Below, piece by piece: positions 24,698-32,699 of a stretch of 64,000 nucleotides of DNA. Source of the stretch: CALKJU01 sp035326425 (GTDB taxonomy: Bacteria; Pseudomonadota; Alphaproteobacteria; Geminicoccales; Geminicoccaceae); the NCBI GenBank assembly GCA_035326425.1, contig DAOLFG010000011.1, positions 1-64,000 of the forward strand. Direction: 5' to 3'. Under the pieces are notes generated by a model that worked only from the letters and a program-made list of their open reading frames with translations, was not told the origin of the DNA and ran no database searches. Position numbers and translations under genes: made by a program. Position 1 is the first letter of the stretch, and the number at the start of each line of letters is the position of its first letter.

Positions 24698-26683
24698 ATG
24701 AGCCAAGATTCCATAACCCACGACGACCTCGCCAATGCCCTGCGGGCGCTTTCCATGGATGCGGTCGAGAAGGCCCAGTCCGGCCATCCCGGCATGCCCA
24801 TGGGCATGGCCGACGTCGCTGCCGTGCTGTTCACACGGCACATGAAGTTCTATCCGCAACGCCCCGAATGGCCTGATCGCGACCGCTTCGTGCTGTCGGC
24901 CGGGCACGGCTCGATGCTGCTCTATGCGCTGCTGCACCTGACCGGCTCGCCGGACATGCCCATCGAGGAGCTGGAGCGTTTCCGCCAGCTCGGCTCGCGC
25001 ACCGCCGGCCATCCCGAGCACGGCCATGCGATGGGGATCGAGACCACCACCGGCCCTCTGGGACAGGGCCTCGCCAGCGCCGTCGGCATGGCGCTGGCCG
25101 AGCGGCTGCTGGCGGCCGAGTACGGCGCCGAGCTGGTCGATCACCGCACCTGGGTGATCGCCGGCGACGGCTGCCTGATGGAGGGGATCAGCCACGAGGC
25201 GATCTCGCTCGCCGGCCATCTCGGGCTGTCGCGGCTCGTGGTGCTGTGGGACGACAACCACGTCTCGATCGACGGCCCCACCGAGCTGTCGGTGTCGGAC
25301 GACCAGATCGCCCGGTTCAAGGCCTGCGGCTGGGATTCCTGGGCCATCGACGGCCACGACCCCGAGGCCATCGACGCGGCGCTCACCAGGGCTCGCTCGG
25401 CGACCAGGCCGGTGATGATCGCCTGCCGCACCACCATCGGCAAGGGAGCCCCGACCAAGGCCGGGAAATCGTCGGTGCACGGGGCGCCGCTCGGCGCCTC
25501 GGAGCTCGAGGGTGCGAAGCGCAACCTCGGCTGGACGCACGGTCCCTTCGAGGTGCCCGAGGGGATCCGTCGAGCCTGGCGTGCCGCCGGCGATCGCGGT
25601 CTCGCCGCCGTCGAGGCGTGGCAGGCGCGGCTGGAGGCCAGCCCGCATCGCGCCGCGTTCGAGCGCATCGTCGCCGGCATCCTGCCCGACGGGCTGCACG
25701 AGGCGGTCGACGCCTACAAGCGCAAGCTCGTGCAGGACAAGCCGTCGTGGGCGACGCGCAAGTCGAGCCAGGAGGCGCTGCAGGTCCTGACCGCGGCAGT
25801 GCCCGAGATGGTCGGCGGCTCGGCCGATCTCACCCACTCCAACAACACCGACACCAGGTCGACGCCGCCGGTGCGACCGCACGAGCTCGCCGGGCGATAC
25901 GTCTATTACGGCGTGCGCGAGCACGGCATGGTGGCGGCCATGAACGGCATGGCCGTGCATGGCGGGATCATCCCCTATGGCGGCACCTTCCTGGTGTTCA
26001 CCGACTACTGCCGCCCCGCCATCCGTCTGGCGGCGCTGATGCGGCAGCGGGTGATCGTGGTCGGCACGCACGATTCCATCGGGTTGGGCGAGGACGGGCC
26101 GACGCACCAGCCGATCGAGCACCTGGCAGCACTGCGCGCCATGCCGAACCTGCTGGTGCTGCGTCCGGCCGATGCGGTCGAGACCGTCGAGTGCTGGCTG
26201 GCGGCGCTCGAGAACCGCGAGGGACCGGCGGTGCTGGCGCTGACGCGGCAGAACCTGCCGGCGCTGCGCACCGAGCATGTCGCCGAGAACCTTTGCGTCC
26301 GCGGCGCCTACCTCGTCCGAAAACCGAAGGGCCGGCGCGACGCCACGATCCTGGCCACCGGCTCGGAGGTCAGCATTGCCGTGGCGGCGGCCGGCGCACT
26401 GGCCGAGCAGGGCATCGAGGCCGCTGTGGCATCGATGCCGAGCTTCGAGCTGTTCGAGCGGCAGGATCCCGAGTACCGCGCCTCGGTGCTGGGCACGGCA
26501 CCGCGCATCGCCGTCGAGGCCGCTTCCCCGTTCGGCTGGACGCGCTATGTCGCCAGCGAGAGCGACGTGGTCGGCATGACCAGCTTCGGTGCCAGCGGGC
26601 CGATCGCGGCGCTGTATCCCCATTTCGGCATCACCCCCGAGGCCGTGGCCGCCAAGGTGCGGCAGGCTCTCGGACGCAACTGA
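24698..26683 (+). CDS. tkt: Transketolase
   Basis: Thiamine-diphosphate enzyme moving two-carbon units in the non-oxidative pentose phosphate pathway. The ATG at 24698 gives 661 residues, the usual length, beginning MSQDSITHDDLANALRAL. Visible are SAGHGSMLLYALLHL, the ThDP-binding GDGCLMEGISHEA, the PYR domain YYGVREHGMVAAMNG and SIGLGEDGPTHQPIEH. It is followed 14 bases later by GAPDH, forming a carbon-metabolism operon. Confidence 0.96.
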   Translation: MSQDSITHDDLANALRALSMDAVEKAQSGHPGMPMGMADVAAVLFTRHMKFYPQRPEWPDRDRFVLSAGHGSMLLYALLHLTGSPDMPIEELERFRQLGSRTAGHPEHGHAMGIETTTGPLGQGLASAVGMALAERLLAAEYGAELVDHRTWVIAGDGCLMEGISHEAISLAGHLGLSRLVVLWDDNHVSIDGPTELSVSDDQIARFKACGWDSWAIDGHDPEAIDAALTRARSATRPVMIACRTTIGKGAPTKAGKSSVHGAPLGASELEGAKRNLGWTHGPFEVPEGIRRAWRAAGDRGLAAVEAWQARLEASPHRAAFERIVAGILPDGLHEAVDAYKRKLVQDKPSWATRKSSQEALQVLTAAVPEMVGGSADLTHSNNTDTRSTPPVRPHELAGRYVYYGVREHGMVAAMNGMAVHGGIIPYGGTFLVFTDYCRPAIRLAALMRQRVIVVGTHDSIGLGEDGPTHQPIEHLAALRAMPNLLVLRPADAVETVECWLAALENREGPAVLALTRQNLPALRTEHVAENLCVRGAYLVRKPKGRRDATILATGSEVSIAVAAAGALAEQGIEAAVASMPSFELFERQDPEYRASVLGTAPRIAVEAASPFGWTRYVASESDVVGMTSFGASGPIAALYPHFGITPEAVAAKVRQALGRN

Positions 26684-26697
26684 AAGGACTTGCCGCA

Positions 26698-27702
26698 ATG
26701 ACCGTTCGCGTCGCCATCAACGGCTTCGGCCGGATCGGCCGCAATATCCTGCGTGCCCTTTGCGAGTCGGGCCGCGACGACGTCACGGTGGTGGCGATCA
26801 ACGACCTGGCGCCTCCGGCCACCAATGCGCACCTCTTCCGCTACGACAGCGTGCACGGCCGCTTCGCCGGCAAGGTCACGCTCGAGGGCGACGTGATGGA
26901 TGTCGGCAAGGGCCCGATCCGGGTGCTGGCCGAGCGCGACATGGCCAAGCTGCCCTGGGGCAGCCTCGGCGTCGACATCGTCATGGAATGCACCGGCATC
27001 TTCACCAGCAAGGAGAAGGCCTCGGGCCATATCTCGGCCGGTGCGAAGAAGGTGCTGATTTCGGCTCCCGGCGACGGCGCCGACATGACGGTGGTCTATG
27101 GCGTCAACCACCAGGGCCTCAAGCCCGAGCACACGGTGGTCAGCAACGCCTCGTGCACCACCAACTGCCTGTCGCCGGTGGCCAAGGTGCTGCACGATCT
27201 GGTCGGCATCGAGCGCGGCCACATGACGACGATCCACGCCTTCACCAACGACCAGAACCTGCTCGACGTCTATCACAAGGACCTCTACCGGGCGCGTGCC
27301 GCCACCTGCTCGATGATCCCGACCTCGACCGGTGCGGCCAAGGCCGTGGGCCTCGTGTTGCCCGAGCTCAAGGGCAGGCTCGACGGCGTCTCGGTGCGCG
27401 TGCCGACGCAGAACGTCTCGCTGGTGGATCTCACCTTCGTGCCGAAGCGGGACACCAGCGCCGACGAGATCAACGGTGCGCTGAAGGCCGCGTCCGAGGG
27501 CTCGCTCAAGGGCATCCTCGCCGTCACCAGCGAGCCCCTGGTGTCGATCGACCTCAACCACAATCCGGCCAGCTCGACGGTCGACCTCAAGGCCACCAAG
27601 GTCATCGAGGGCAAGCTCTGCCGCGTCGCCAGCTGGTACGACAACGAATGGGGCTTCTCGAACCGGATGTGCGACACCGCCGCACTGATGGGCAAGCTCT
27701 GA
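26698..27702 (+). CDS. gap: Type I glyceraldehyde-3-phosphate dehydrogenase
   Basis: Oxidises glyceraldehyde-3-phosphate to 1,3-bisphosphoglycerate. 334 residues from ATG 26698 with AAAGGAC just upstream. NAD-binding GFGRIG (9-14), catalytic Cys153 in SNASCTTNCLSP and STGAAKAVGLVLPEL are all present. It directly follows transketolase. A strong 13-bp palindrome lies 12 bases after the stop. Confidence 0.97.
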   Translation: MTVRVAINGFGRIGRNILRALCESGRDDVTVVAINDLAPPATNAHLFRYDSVHGRFAGKVTLEGDVMDVGKGPIRVLAERDMAKLPWGSLGVDIVMECTGIFTSKEKASGHISAGAKKVLISAPGDGADMTVVYGVNHQGLKPEHTVVSNASCTTNCLSPVAKVLHDLVGIERGHMTTIHAFTNDQNLLDVYHKDLYRARAATCSMIPTSTGAAKAVGLVLPELKGRLDGVSVRVPTQNVSLVDLTFVPKRDTSADEINGALKAASEGSLKGILAVTSEPLVSIDLNHNPASSTVDLKATKVIEGKLCRVASWYDNEWGFSNRMCDTAALMGKL

Positions 27703-27714
27703 GCCGAGCTGCCG

Positions 27715-27746
27715 GGCGGCGATGACACCCGACTGTCATCGCCGCC
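27715..27746. terminator. Perfect 13-bp hairpin after gap
   Basis: GGCGGCGATGACA and TGTCATCGCCGCC flank a 6-base loop. The stem is strong enough to act as a 3' barrier or terminator for gap, but no T-run follows. Its right arm also supplies the first CTGTCAT unit of the Pho-box-like array, so it may be a dual element. Confidence 0.5.
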
Positions 27747-27761
27747 TCATGTCGTTGCCAC
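27733..27761 (+). promoter_or_regulatory. Pho-box-like array before the LpxH-like/btaAB operon
   Basis: Three 7-base units at exact 11-bp spacing: CTGTCAT (27733), GCCTCAT (27744) and TTGCCAC (27755), against the PhoB consensus CTGTCAT or TTGTCAC. Units 1 and 3 match at 7/7 and 6/7; the middle unit matches only the last four bases. A -10-like TATGCG lies about 10 bases after the array, the spacing of PhoB-dependent promoters. Confidence 0.5.
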
Positions 27762-27809
27762 CGATGGTCTCTATGCGCTGCCGCCAACGCAGCCGCAGGG
27801 GCCGTCGGC

Positions 27810-28520
27810 ATGCCAGCCTACTCGACGACCGACACGCTCATCGTCTCCGACCTCCACCTGGGCATTCCCGCCAGCCGCCCGGGTGACGTCCTCGACCTGC
27901 TGCTGCACTGGCGCTGCGCCCGGCTGATCCTGCTGGGCGACGTTTTCCACGATCTCCACCTGCGCCACCTGGGCGTCGATGGCTGGCGCCTGCTCCGCCA
28001 CCTGCGGGAGCTCGCCGCCGGCGGCGGCACCGAGCTGGTCTGGATCAAGGGCAACCACGACCGCGGCATGCACGAGGTCGTGGCCATGCTGACCGGCGTG
28101 CGGATGCGCGAGAGCTATCGCTGGACCTGCGGCGGCCGCAGCCACCTGGCGCTGCACGGCGACCGCTTCGACCGCTTCCTCACCAACAACCGCCGCATCT
28201 GCCGCGCCCTTTCCGGAGCCTACGGCTTCTGCCAGCGCCGGCTTTCGCGGCGCGGCCACTGGCCCGGCATGGTCGACCGGCTGCACGGCCGGCTCACCGG
28301 CCTCGGCGAGCAGGTGGCGACCCGCGCCTCGCGCTTCGCCATGCGCCGCGCGGCGGACGTGGTGTTCTGCGGCCATACCCACGAGCCGGTGCACCGGCGG
28401 TTCGAGCATCCGGTCTCGGGCGGTGCCGTCGACTACTACAATGCCGGATCCTGGGTCGACCGGCCCTCCAGCTTCCTCGCCGTCGACGCCGATGGCGTGC
28501 GCATCGAACGCCATCCCTGA
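27810..28520 (+). CDS. LpxH-like metallophosphoesterase
   Basis: 236-residue calcineurin-like phosphoesterase. Metal-binding motifs are SDLHLG, GDVFHD, KGNHDRGM, LHGDRFD and CGHTHEP. It resembles the UDP-2,3-diacylglucosamine pyrophosphatase group, but many relatives act on other phosphate esters, so I do not assign lpxH. It starts the operon with btaA 23 bases downstream, behind a Pho-box-like array. A role in phosphate salvage or phospholipid turnover would fit this context. Confidence 0.85.
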   Translation: MPAYSTTDTLIVSDLHLGIPASRPGDVLDLLLHWRCARLILLGDVFHDLHLRHLGVDGWRLLRHLRELAAGGGTELVWIKGNHDRGMHEVVAMLTGVRMRESYRWTCGGRSHLALHGDRFDRFLTNNRRICRALSGAYGFCQRRLSRRGHWPGMVDRLHGRLTGLGEQVATRASRFAMRRAADVVFCGHTHEPVHRRFEHPVSGGAVDYYNAGSWVDRPSSFLAVDADGVRIERHP

Positions 28521-28543
28521 AGCCACGAGCAGGAGACGCCCGG

Positions 28544-29743
28544 ATGGCCCGGTCGCTGATCCACGAAGCCGCCGCCTCGGCGGCCGCGCTGTCGCCGCGC
28601 GGCCTCCTCGAGCGCCTGTTCGCCAAGGCGTTCGAGGGGCTGGTCTACCCGCAGATCTGGGAGGACCCACTGGTCGACATGGTGGCGCTGGGGATAGGTC
28701 CGACGACGCGGATCGCCACGATCGCCTCGGGCGGCTGCAATGTGATGAGCTACCTGACGGCGGGACCGGCCGAGGTGCTGGCGGTGGACCTCAATCCCCA
28801 CCATCTGGCACTGCTGCGCCTGAAGCTGGCGGCAGCCGGCGCCCTGCCCGGCCCCGACAGCTTCTTCCGCTTCTTCGGCCGGGCCGACGAGCCGGGCAAC
28901 GTGGCGCTCTACGACCGCTGGCTGGCGCCCGTGCTGGACCGCGCCGCCCGCGACTACTGGGAGGGCCGCGTCGGCGGTCGGCGGCGGATCGAGGGGTTCG
29001 CGCGCGGCTTCCATCGCCGGGGCCTGCTCGGCAGGACGATCGGCGCGGCGCACCTGCTGGCGAAGCTGCACGGCCGCGATCCGGCGAGGATGCTCGAGGC
29101 TTGGACCGTCGCGGAACAGCGCCGGGCGTTCGACGAGATCCTGGCGCCGCTGTTCGACAGCCCGGTCGTGCGTGCCCTGTTCAGGCTTCCGGTCGCGTAT
29201 TTCGGCCTCGGTATTCCGCCGGCGCAGCTCGAGGCGATGCGGGTCGGCGGCGGCGATCTCGCGGCACTGGTTCGCGAGCGCGTCCGGCGGCTGGCCTGCG
29301 ACTTCCCGCTGGGCGAGAACTATTTCGCCTGGCAGGCGTTCGGCCGGCGCTACCAGCCGGGCGGCTCGCTGCCGCCCTATCTGGAAGGCCGGCACTTCGC
29401 CGCGGTGCGCACCCATGCGCGCTGCGTGACGCCACGCTTGGCGCCAATGACCCGGGCCCTGGCCGAGCGCCCTGCCGGCAGCCTCGATGCCTTCGTGCTG
29501 CTCGACGCCCAGGACTGGATGACCGACGGCCAGCTGGCCGCGCTGTGGGCGCAGATCGACCGCACCGCAGCCCCGGGGGCGCGCGTCATCTTCCGCACCG
29601 CCGCTGCCCGTCTGCCCCTCGAAGACGCGGTCGGTGACCTGCTCGCCGGCTGGCGCTACGAGGCCGAGCGCAGCCGTGAGCTGCATGGCCGCGACCGGTC
29701 GGCGATCTATGGCGGCTTCCACCTCTATCAGCGCGCCGCATGA
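28544..29743 (+). CDS. btaA: BtaA-like 3-amino-3-carboxypropyltransferase (DUF3419)
   Basis: Transfers the aminocarboxypropyl group of S-adenosylmethionine to diacylglycerol, the first step of betaine lipid (DGTS) synthesis. 399 residues with the SAM-binding TIASGGCNVMSYL and AVDLNPHHLALLRLKL, preceded by LVYPQIWEDPLVDM. A C-terminal SAM-like domain has FVLLDAQDWM. The stop overlaps the start of btaB by 4 bases. It is probably expressed under low phosphate, where the lipid replaces phospholipids. Confidence 0.9.
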   Translation: MARSLIHEAAASAAALSPRGLLERLFAKAFEGLVYPQIWEDPLVDMVALGIGPTTRIATIASGGCNVMSYLTAGPAEVLAVDLNPHHLALLRLKLAAAGALPGPDSFFRFFGRADEPGNVALYDRWLAPVLDRAARDYWEGRVGGRRRIEGFARGFHRRGLLGRTIGAAHLLAKLHGRDPARMLEAWTVAEQRRAFDEILAPLFDSPVVRALFRLPVAYFGLGIPPAQLEAMRVGGGDLAALVRERVRRLACDFPLGENYFAWQAFGRRYQPGGSLPPYLEGRHFAAVRTHARCVTPRLAPMTRALAERPAGSLDAFVLLDAQDWMTDGQLAALWAQIDRTAAPGARVIFRTAAARLPLEDAVGDLLAGWRYEAERSRELHGRDRSAIYGGFHLYQRAA

Positions 29744-30381
29744 GCAGCGACGTCGCCGGCCGCATGGACCGGATCTACCGGCCGCAGCGCTGGATCTACG
29801 ACCTGACGCGCAAGCCCTACCTGATCGGCCGCGACCGGCTGCTGCGGGAAATCGCGCCGGCGCCGGGAGAGAGCATCGTCGAGATCGGCTGCGGCACCGG
29901 CCGCAACTTGGTGAAGCTGGCTCGGCTGCATCCTGCGGCGCGGCTGGTCGGCGTCGAGCCCTCGGGCGTGATGCGCGAGGCCGCGGTCGCCGCGTTCCGT
30001 CGCCACGATGTCGACGCCCGCCTGATCGCCGGCACCGCCGAGGGGCTGACGACGGCGACCCTGGGCCTGCCGGGCGGGGCCGAGCACGTGGTGTTCTCCT
30101 ATGTGCTGTCGATGATCGGCGATCCGGCCGCCACCGTCAGCCACGCGCTGACGCTGCTGCGCCCCGGGGGCCGGCTGCACATCGTCGATTTCGCCGACAT
30201 GGCCGACCTGCCGCCGTTGGCCGCCGCGGCGCTGCGGACATGGCTCGGCTGGTTCGAGGTGACGCCCCGGCCGGATGCGGCCGAAAGGCTGGAGCTGCTG
30301 GCAGCGTCTGGGCATGGCCGGCTCGAACGCCGCCGCCTGCTCGGCGGCTATGCCGAGCTGCTTCGCTTTCAGCTCGGCTGA
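29740..30381 (+). CDS. btaB: BtaB-like N-methyltransferase
   Basis: 213-residue SAM-dependent methyltransferase, predicted to trimethylate the amino group of diacylglyceryl-homoserine to finish the betaine lipid. It starts MSSDVAGRMDRIYRPQRWIYDLTRK, typical of BtaB, followed by motif I VEIGCGTGRNLVKL and VVFSYVLSMIGDP. ATGA overlap with btaA. The function is supported mainly by the pairing. Confidence 0.88.
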   Translation: MSSDVAGRMDRIYRPQRWIYDLTRKPYLIGRDRLLREIAPAPGESIVEIGCGTGRNLVKLARLHPAARLVGVEPSGVMREAAVAAFRRHDVDARLIAGTAEGLTTATLGLPGGAEHVVFSYVLSMIGDPAATVSHALTLLRPGGRLHIVDFADMADLPPLAAAALRTWLGWFEVTPRPDAAERLELLAASGHGRLERRRLLGGYAELLRFQLG

Positions 30382-31217
30382 CGCTCGGCGACGATCCGCA
30401 CCCCGCTCAGCCGGCCGGTGCCGTAGAGGCCGACGAAGAAGGCGTAAGTGTCATCCCAGCGGCGGAAATGCGCCTCGCCGAAGCGCTCGACCGTGGTGTC
30501 CCTCAGGCCGCGGTACATCTCCAGCCGCTGGCGGAGGATCCCGGTCCAGGGAGCGCCCAGGTTCTCGCGGACGACCACCTTGTAGCCGGCATCCTCGAGC
30601 AGCCGCTGATAGTCGTCGGACGAGGCCAGCTCCAGGAAGGTCATCTCCTTGCGCAGGCGCTCCTCCTCGGCAGCGGAGAGCCCGTCGGCGCGGACGATGT
30701 CGGTGAAGGCGATGCGTCCCCCCGGGCGGACGACCCGGGCGCATTCGGCGACGAGCCGCGGCTTGTCCGGAACATGCGCCCAGGCCTCCTGGCCGATGAC
30801 GACGTCGAAGGCGGCATCGGCGAACGGCATCTCCAGCGCATTGCCGAGGCGGAAATCGACCCAGTGGCTCAGGCCGACGAGGCGCGTCAGGTGGATGGCG
30901 GCGCGGTGGCGGCTCTCGGTGATGTCGAGGCCGGTGACCCGGCAGCGGTAGCGGTGCGCCAGGTAGCGGGCGGGGCCGCCGACGCCGCTGCAGACGTCGA
31001 GGATGTGGCAGGAGGGATCGATGCGCGCCAGCGCCGCCAGCTCGTCCACCACCGCGAGGCCGCCGAAATGGTCCTGGTCGTGCTCCTGCAGGATGTCCTC
31101 GGTCAGTGTGTCGAGGTCGACGCCGCGGTCGGCCAGCTTCCTCAGGATCTGCTCCTCGTTGATCGGATGGGTCTCGTAGAAGCCGACGACCGATTCGATG
31201 CCCGGCGCTCCCGCCAT
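30369..31217 (-). CDS. Class I SAM-dependent methyltransferase of unknown substrate
   Basis: 282 residues from the ATG at 31217, which has a GGGAGG ribosome site. An unusual conserved-looking N-terminal segment, YETHPINEEQIL and EDILQEHDQDHFGG, precedes motif I ILDVCSGVGGPARYL and the acceptor region GQEAWAHVPDK. Sarcosine/glycine-type small-molecule N-methyltransferases have a related core, but the head differs. Convergent with btaB, overlapping its end by 13 bases, and divergent from the nuclease gene. Confidence 0.82.
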   Translation of the reverse strand: MAGAPGIESVVGFYETHPINEEQILRKLADRGVDLDTLTEDILQEHDQDHFGGLAVVDELAALARIDPSCHILDVCSGVGGPARYLAHRYRCRVTGLDITESRHRAAIHLTRLVGLSHWVDFRLGNALEMPFADAAFDVVIGQEAWAHVPDKPRLVAECARVVRPGGRIAFTDIVRADGLSAAEEERLRKEMTFLELASSDDYQRLLEDAGYKVVVRENLGAPWTGILRQRLEMYRGLRDTTVERFGEAHFRRWDDTYAFFVGLYGTGRLSGVRIVAERQPS

Positions 31218-31319
31218 CGCTGCCTCCCGGTGTGCCTCGCCCGGCGACGTTAAGATCCCGTTAACCATCACACCATGATGTCGAGGCATGACCGCGACGG
31301 CCATGGTCGCGAAGGCTAA

Positions 31320-31344
31320 CCTCGGACCCAAGGAAAGTCCGAGG
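31320..31344 (+). promoter_or_regulatory. Hairpin covering the ribosome site of the nuclease gene
   Basis: Perfect 8-bp stem, CCTCGGAC pairing with GTCCGAGG around a 9-base loop. The right arm contains GAGG of the Shine-Dalgarno GAGGAAA, 9 bases before the ATG at 31353. Folding would hide the ribosome site, so translation may be conditional. Confidence 0.5.
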
Positions 31345-31352
31345 AAACGCCC

Positions 31353-31856
31353 ATGCCCCGTCCGGCGCCGGCCCTGGCCTGTGCCTTGTGTCTCGTGATG
31401 GGTGCGGCTGCCGCCGACAATAGGCCGGCCGGCATTCCCGCCGTGATCGACGGCGACACGCTCGACCTGCACGGCCAGCGCATCCGCCTGTGGGGCATCG
31501 ACGCGCCCGAGAGCCGGCAGCTCTGCCAACGTGGCGGCAGCCCCTGGCGGTGCGGCCAGGCGGCGGCCCTGGGGTTGGCCGACCGCATCGGCCGCCGGCC
31601 GGTCGCCTGCGAGGTGCGCGACACCGACCGCTGGGGCCGGCTGATCGCGCTGTGCCGGCAGAACGGCGAGGACCTGTCGGAGTGTATGGTGCGCGGCGGC
31701 CTCGCGCTGGCGTTCAGGCGCTATGCCCGGGACTATGTGCCGGCGGAAGACGATGCCCGCACCAGGCGCCGAGGGCTGTGGTCCGGCGCCTTCGCCCCGC
31801 CCTGGGCCTGGCGGCGGGACAAGGACGCACCGATGACGACGGCAGAGGCCAGATAA
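31353..31856 (+). CDS. Exported thermonuclease-family (SNase) protein
   Basis: 167 residues: signal peptide (about 1-23, LACALCLVMGAAAA), then a staphylococcal-nuclease domain with VIDGDTLDLHGQRIRLWGID, a GR(L/I)ALC segment and YVPAEDDARTRRRGLW near the end. The family cleaves DNA or RNA with a calcium-type active site. Four cysteines may form disulfides in the periplasm. Divergent from the methyltransferase gene. Confidence 0.9.
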   Translation: MPRPAPALACALCLVMGAAAADNRPAGIPAVIDGDTLDLHGQRIRLWGIDAPESRQLCQRGGSPWRCGQAAALGLADRIGRRPVACEVRDTDRWGRLIALCRQNGEDLSECMVRGGLALAFRRYARDYVPAEDDARTRRRGLWSGAFAPPWAWRRDKDAPMTTAEAR

Positions 31857-31869
31857 GTCCGCCAGACAA

Positions 31870-31901
31870 TGTCATGACAGACCTGCCGTGATGTGCTAGA
31901 A
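31870..31901 (+). promoter_or_regulatory. tacAT promoter with overlapping palindrome
   Basis: -35 ATGACA (31874-31879), 16-base spacer and -10 CTAGAA (31896-31901). The -35 is part of the perfect palindrome TGTCATGACA (31870-31879), a likely operator for autorepression by the antitoxin. The antitoxin ATG is 18 bases after the -10, preceded by an AAGGAGG site. Confidence 0.5.
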
Positions 31902-31919
31902 CCTACCAAGGAGGTTGGC

Positions 31920-32207
31920 ATGTCCACGACGGTCCGATCCGAAAAGCTCGATCTGCGAGTGACGGCGGAGGCCAAGCAGATGCTCGCCGCCGCTGCCCGG
32001 GCAACCCGGCGCTCCTTAAGCGAGTTCGTGCTCGAAAGTGCATTGGCCCGCGCCCAGGAGACCTTGCCCGACCGACAGCGGTTCGGGCTCGACGCCGACA
32101 GGTGGGAAGCCTTCCTCCTGGCGCTGGATGCACCTCCCCGACCGCTGCCCAGGCTAAAGCACTTGTTCGACGAGCCGAGCCCGTTCGAGCGCGGATCGGC
32201 GGAATAG
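31920..32207 (+). CDS. TacA-type antitoxin (DUF1778)
   Basis: 95-residue antitoxin from the ATG at 31920, with a perfect AAGGAGG site upstream. The N-terminal half is a ribbon-helix-helix DNA-binding domain (EKLDLRVTAEAKQML then RRSLSEFVLESALARAQ); the C-terminal half (WEAFLLALDAPPRPLPRL) binds and blocks the toxin. The stop is immediately followed by the GTG of the acetyltransferase gene, so the pair is co-translated. Confidence 0.9.
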   Translation: MSTTVRSEKLDLRVTAEAKQMLAAAARATRRSLSEFVLESALARAQETLPDRQRFGLDADRWEAFLLALDAPPRPLPRLKHLFDEPSPFERGSAE

Positions 32208-32699
32208 GTGCTGCAGATCGAGAAGCTGCGTCGCGGTCACGCCGTAGACAGCTTCGATTGCGGCAAGGAGCAACTCAACCGCTTTCTGATTCGGTTTGCG
32301 TTGCAGAGCCAGCTGGCGAACGCCTCACAGACCTATGTGGGGGTGGCAGGCGAGCAAATCGTCGGCTTCTATACGCTGGCATTCGGCGATGTCGCCTATG
32401 ACGACGCGCCGGAACGCCTGCGCAAAGGAATGGCACGCCATTCCGTGCCATTGATGGTCCTGGCCCGGTTGGCGGTTGCCAAGACGTGGAGCGGCAGAGG
32501 CCTGGGCTCGGGACTCCTCAAGGACGCCATGCGCCGGACACTCGACGCCTCGGCCATAGCCGGTCTGCGTGCCCTGGCCGTCCATGCCAAGGACGAGGAG
32601 GCGCGGCGGTTCTACGAGCACTTCGACTTCATCGCCTCGCCGACCGATCCTCTGCATCTGTTCGTGCTACTGAAGGACGTGCGTTCCTTGTCAGGCTGA
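32208..32699 (+). CDS. TacT-type GNAT acetyltransferase toxin
   Basis: 163 residues, GTG start right after the antitoxin stop. Toxins of this family acetylate the amino acid on charged tRNAs and stop translation. Motif A for acetyl-CoA is RLAVAKTWSGRGLGSGLLKDA-like (about 87-107), and the probable catalytic Tyr136 is in RRFYEHFDF. All conserved parts look intact, so the module is likely active. Its end overlaps the convergent suhB by 9 bases. Confidence 0.9.
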   Translation: MLQIEKLRRGHAVDSFDCGKEQLNRFLIRFALQSQLANASQTYVGVAGEQIVGFYTLAFGDVAYDDAPERLRKGMARHSVPLMVLARLAVAKTWSGRGLGSGLLKDAMRRTLDASAIAGLRALAVHAKDEEARRFYEHFDFIASPTDPLHLFVLLKDVRSLSG

